Part shown: positions 63,142 through 64,000 of the stretch, one piece after another
Layout of the letters: every line of letters begins with the position of its first letter
How positions within the stretch are numbered: the stretch's first letter is position 1
From: Thioflexithrix psekupsensis
Lineage (GTDB): Bacteria; Pseudomonadota; Gammaproteobacteria; Beggiatoales; Beggiatoaceae
Direction of reading: 5' to 3'
NCBI RefSeq assembly: GCF_002149925.1
Contig: NZ_MSLT01000024.1
Location: forward strand, 2,501 to 66,500
DNA: 64,000 bases
Program-made: the position numbers and the translations under genes
Notes under the pieces: generated by a model
Seen by the model: the letters and a program-made list of their open reading frames with translations, nothing else
Told to the model about the DNA's origin: nothing
The model's database searches: none

Positions 63142-64000
63142 CTACAAACAATGGGGCGGAGACCGTTGTTTAATCACCAGTAAAGTCACATCATCCAAAA
63201 TCTTAGCATCGCCAATATGGGCGCGTACATCAGCGATCACCGCATCTTTTACCGCTTCGGATGTCCCCTGCCAATGCGTCCTAATCACCTCACACAAACG
63301 TGCCAAACCATATAATTTCCCTTTGTTATTACGTGCTTCGGTAATGCCATCGGTGTAAAGTACAATGCCTTCGCCTGTTTTCAATTCCACTTCCATATTA
63401 TCCACAAAACGGCTGATGTCTTCCGTCAAACCCACCAAAAAGCCTAAATCAAAAGTATCAATACAATGAATCGAACCATCACGTCGCACATGCAAAACTT
63501 CTTCGTGTTGTCCAGACAAACAAAATTTACCGTCGAAATAATCGAGAATCGATAAAGTCAAATTTTTATCCGATTCCATACGCTGAATATTATCGTATAA
63601 AGCGCGATTTAATAACGTCATAAAAACTTTGGGATCAGTGACATTATTCAACAACAAAGTACGCACCGCGGTTTGCACCATTAACATCAACACGCCACTT
63701 TCCAAACCATGTCCAGTGACATCACCAATACCGATTTTTACATGTCCATTGTGCTGCAAAACATCGTAATAATCGCCTCCCACTTCGCTGGCTGGCTCCA
63801 TAAAACAAGCAATGTCCAAATCATCAATTTTATCTAATTCTTGTTGGTGAGGTAACACCATTTGTTGCAATTTGCGCGTGACTTCTAATTCCGTTCCCAT
63901 GCGCACATTTTCTGCTTGTAACCTTTTATTGAGATGCGTAATTTCTTGATTAGCGGCTTCTAATTGTGCGGTGCGTTCAGACACTTTGGCTTCTAATTCA
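63142..64000 (-). CDS. PP2C-type (RsbU/SpoIIE) serine phosphatase, partial
   Basis: C-terminal part of a regulator that controls anti-anti-sigma factors by dephosphorylation. Visible: a coiled coil (ELEAKVSERTAQLEAANQEI at the window edge), then the phosphatase with VGGDYYDV, GIGDVTGHG, LYTDGITEA and DDVTLLVIK. The frame stays open to base 64000, so the N-terminal sensor domain lies outside the window. Confidence 0.9.
   Translation of the reverse strand, partial: ELEAKVSERTAQLEAANQEITHLNKRLQAENVRMGTELEVTRKLQQMVLPHQQELDKIDDLDIACFMEPASEVGGDYYDVLQHNGHVKIGIGDVTGHGLESGVLMLMVQTAVRTLLLNNVTDPKVFMTLLNRALYDNIQRMESDKNLTLSILDYFDGKFCLSGQHEEVLHVRRDGSIHCIDTFDLGFLVGLTEDISRFVDNMEVELKTGEGIVLYTDGITEARNNKGKLYGLARLCEVIRTHWQGTSEAVKDAVIADVRAHIGDAKILDDVTLLVIKQRSPPHCL

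Noticed and set aside
1-64000. tRNA or rRNA genes in the gaps
   Set aside because: No cloverleaf or GGTTCGA-type T-arm was seen in any intergenic stretch; the stable-RNA promoters at the left edge point outward.

Overview
The window reads as chromosome of a moderately AT-rich gammaproteobacterium, most likely a filamentous sulfur bacterium of the Beggiatoa/Thioflexithrix type (Thiotrichales). This placement is an inference from gene content: an Azotobacter-like nif accessory operon, a CysB-type regulator, a pteridine reductase, twitching-motility ATPases, TamB, and dispersed inverted-repeat elements. There is no rRNA or tRNA gene in the window, so it is not proven.

Layout. 1-255: two strong leftward sigma70 promoters of the rRNA/tRNA type whose target lies outside the window. 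256-1705: hisH, hisB and a small membrane protein (leftward). 1825-3642: typA. 3881-5895: phoB-phoR, convergent with cheD-cheB (6042-7787). 8118-11249: an unusual P-type ATPase and an orphan ParA-like ATPase. 11304-14553: an AT-rich three-gene cassette (DUF262 protein, DUF3696 AAA ATPase, unknown protein) that looks like a defence system. 15013-21279: nitrogenase accessory operon nifV-cysE-orf171-nifW-nifZ-nifM-clpX-orf185, preceded by a NifA upstream activator site and a sigma54 promoter. 21745-26037: a CBM48 protein and three tandem pilus-retraction ATPases (pilT, pilU and a pilU paralogue with a duplicated N-terminal domain). 26204-39612: envelope and glycan genes (O-antigen-ligase-like protein, hemE, an MlaF/MlaD/PqiC-like set without a permease, a P-loop ATPase, an aminotransferase/sugar transferase/4,6-dehydratase trio, tamB). 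39614-43491: two leftward multidomain histidine kinases. 43625-46849: folM, midA-like methyltransferase, uppP, VanZ-like protein. 46856-48687: a compact ATPase/nuclease pair bracketed by two oppositely oriented copies of a ~130-bp inverted-repeat element. 48804-52920: photolyase, a frameshifted cysB, dtd, an orphan FecCD permease. 52956-54950: a degraded mobile/toxin island (transposase and BrnT remnants, a GC-richer secreted protein, a DUF4160/DUF2442 pair). 55035-60244: moeA with a periplasmic-binding-like domain, moeB-like E1 enzyme, a membrane PAS/kinase-like/DnaQ-exonuclease fusion and its response regulator. 60476-62787: hsdS split by an intact IS630-family element at a TA target. 62880-63134: nested inverted and direct repeats. 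63142 to the end: a partial RsbU-type phosphatase.

Functional picture. A motile, surface-gliding (type IV pilus, chemotaxis adaptation), phosphate-sensing, nitrogen-fixing bacterium with a glycan-rich envelope. The core genome is interrupted by several short AT-rich islands with ATPase/nuclease, restriction and toxin-antitoxin genes, some intact and some broken. The best candidates for poorly described biology are the DUF262/DUF3696/unknown cassette and the repeat-bracketed ATPase/nuclease pair.
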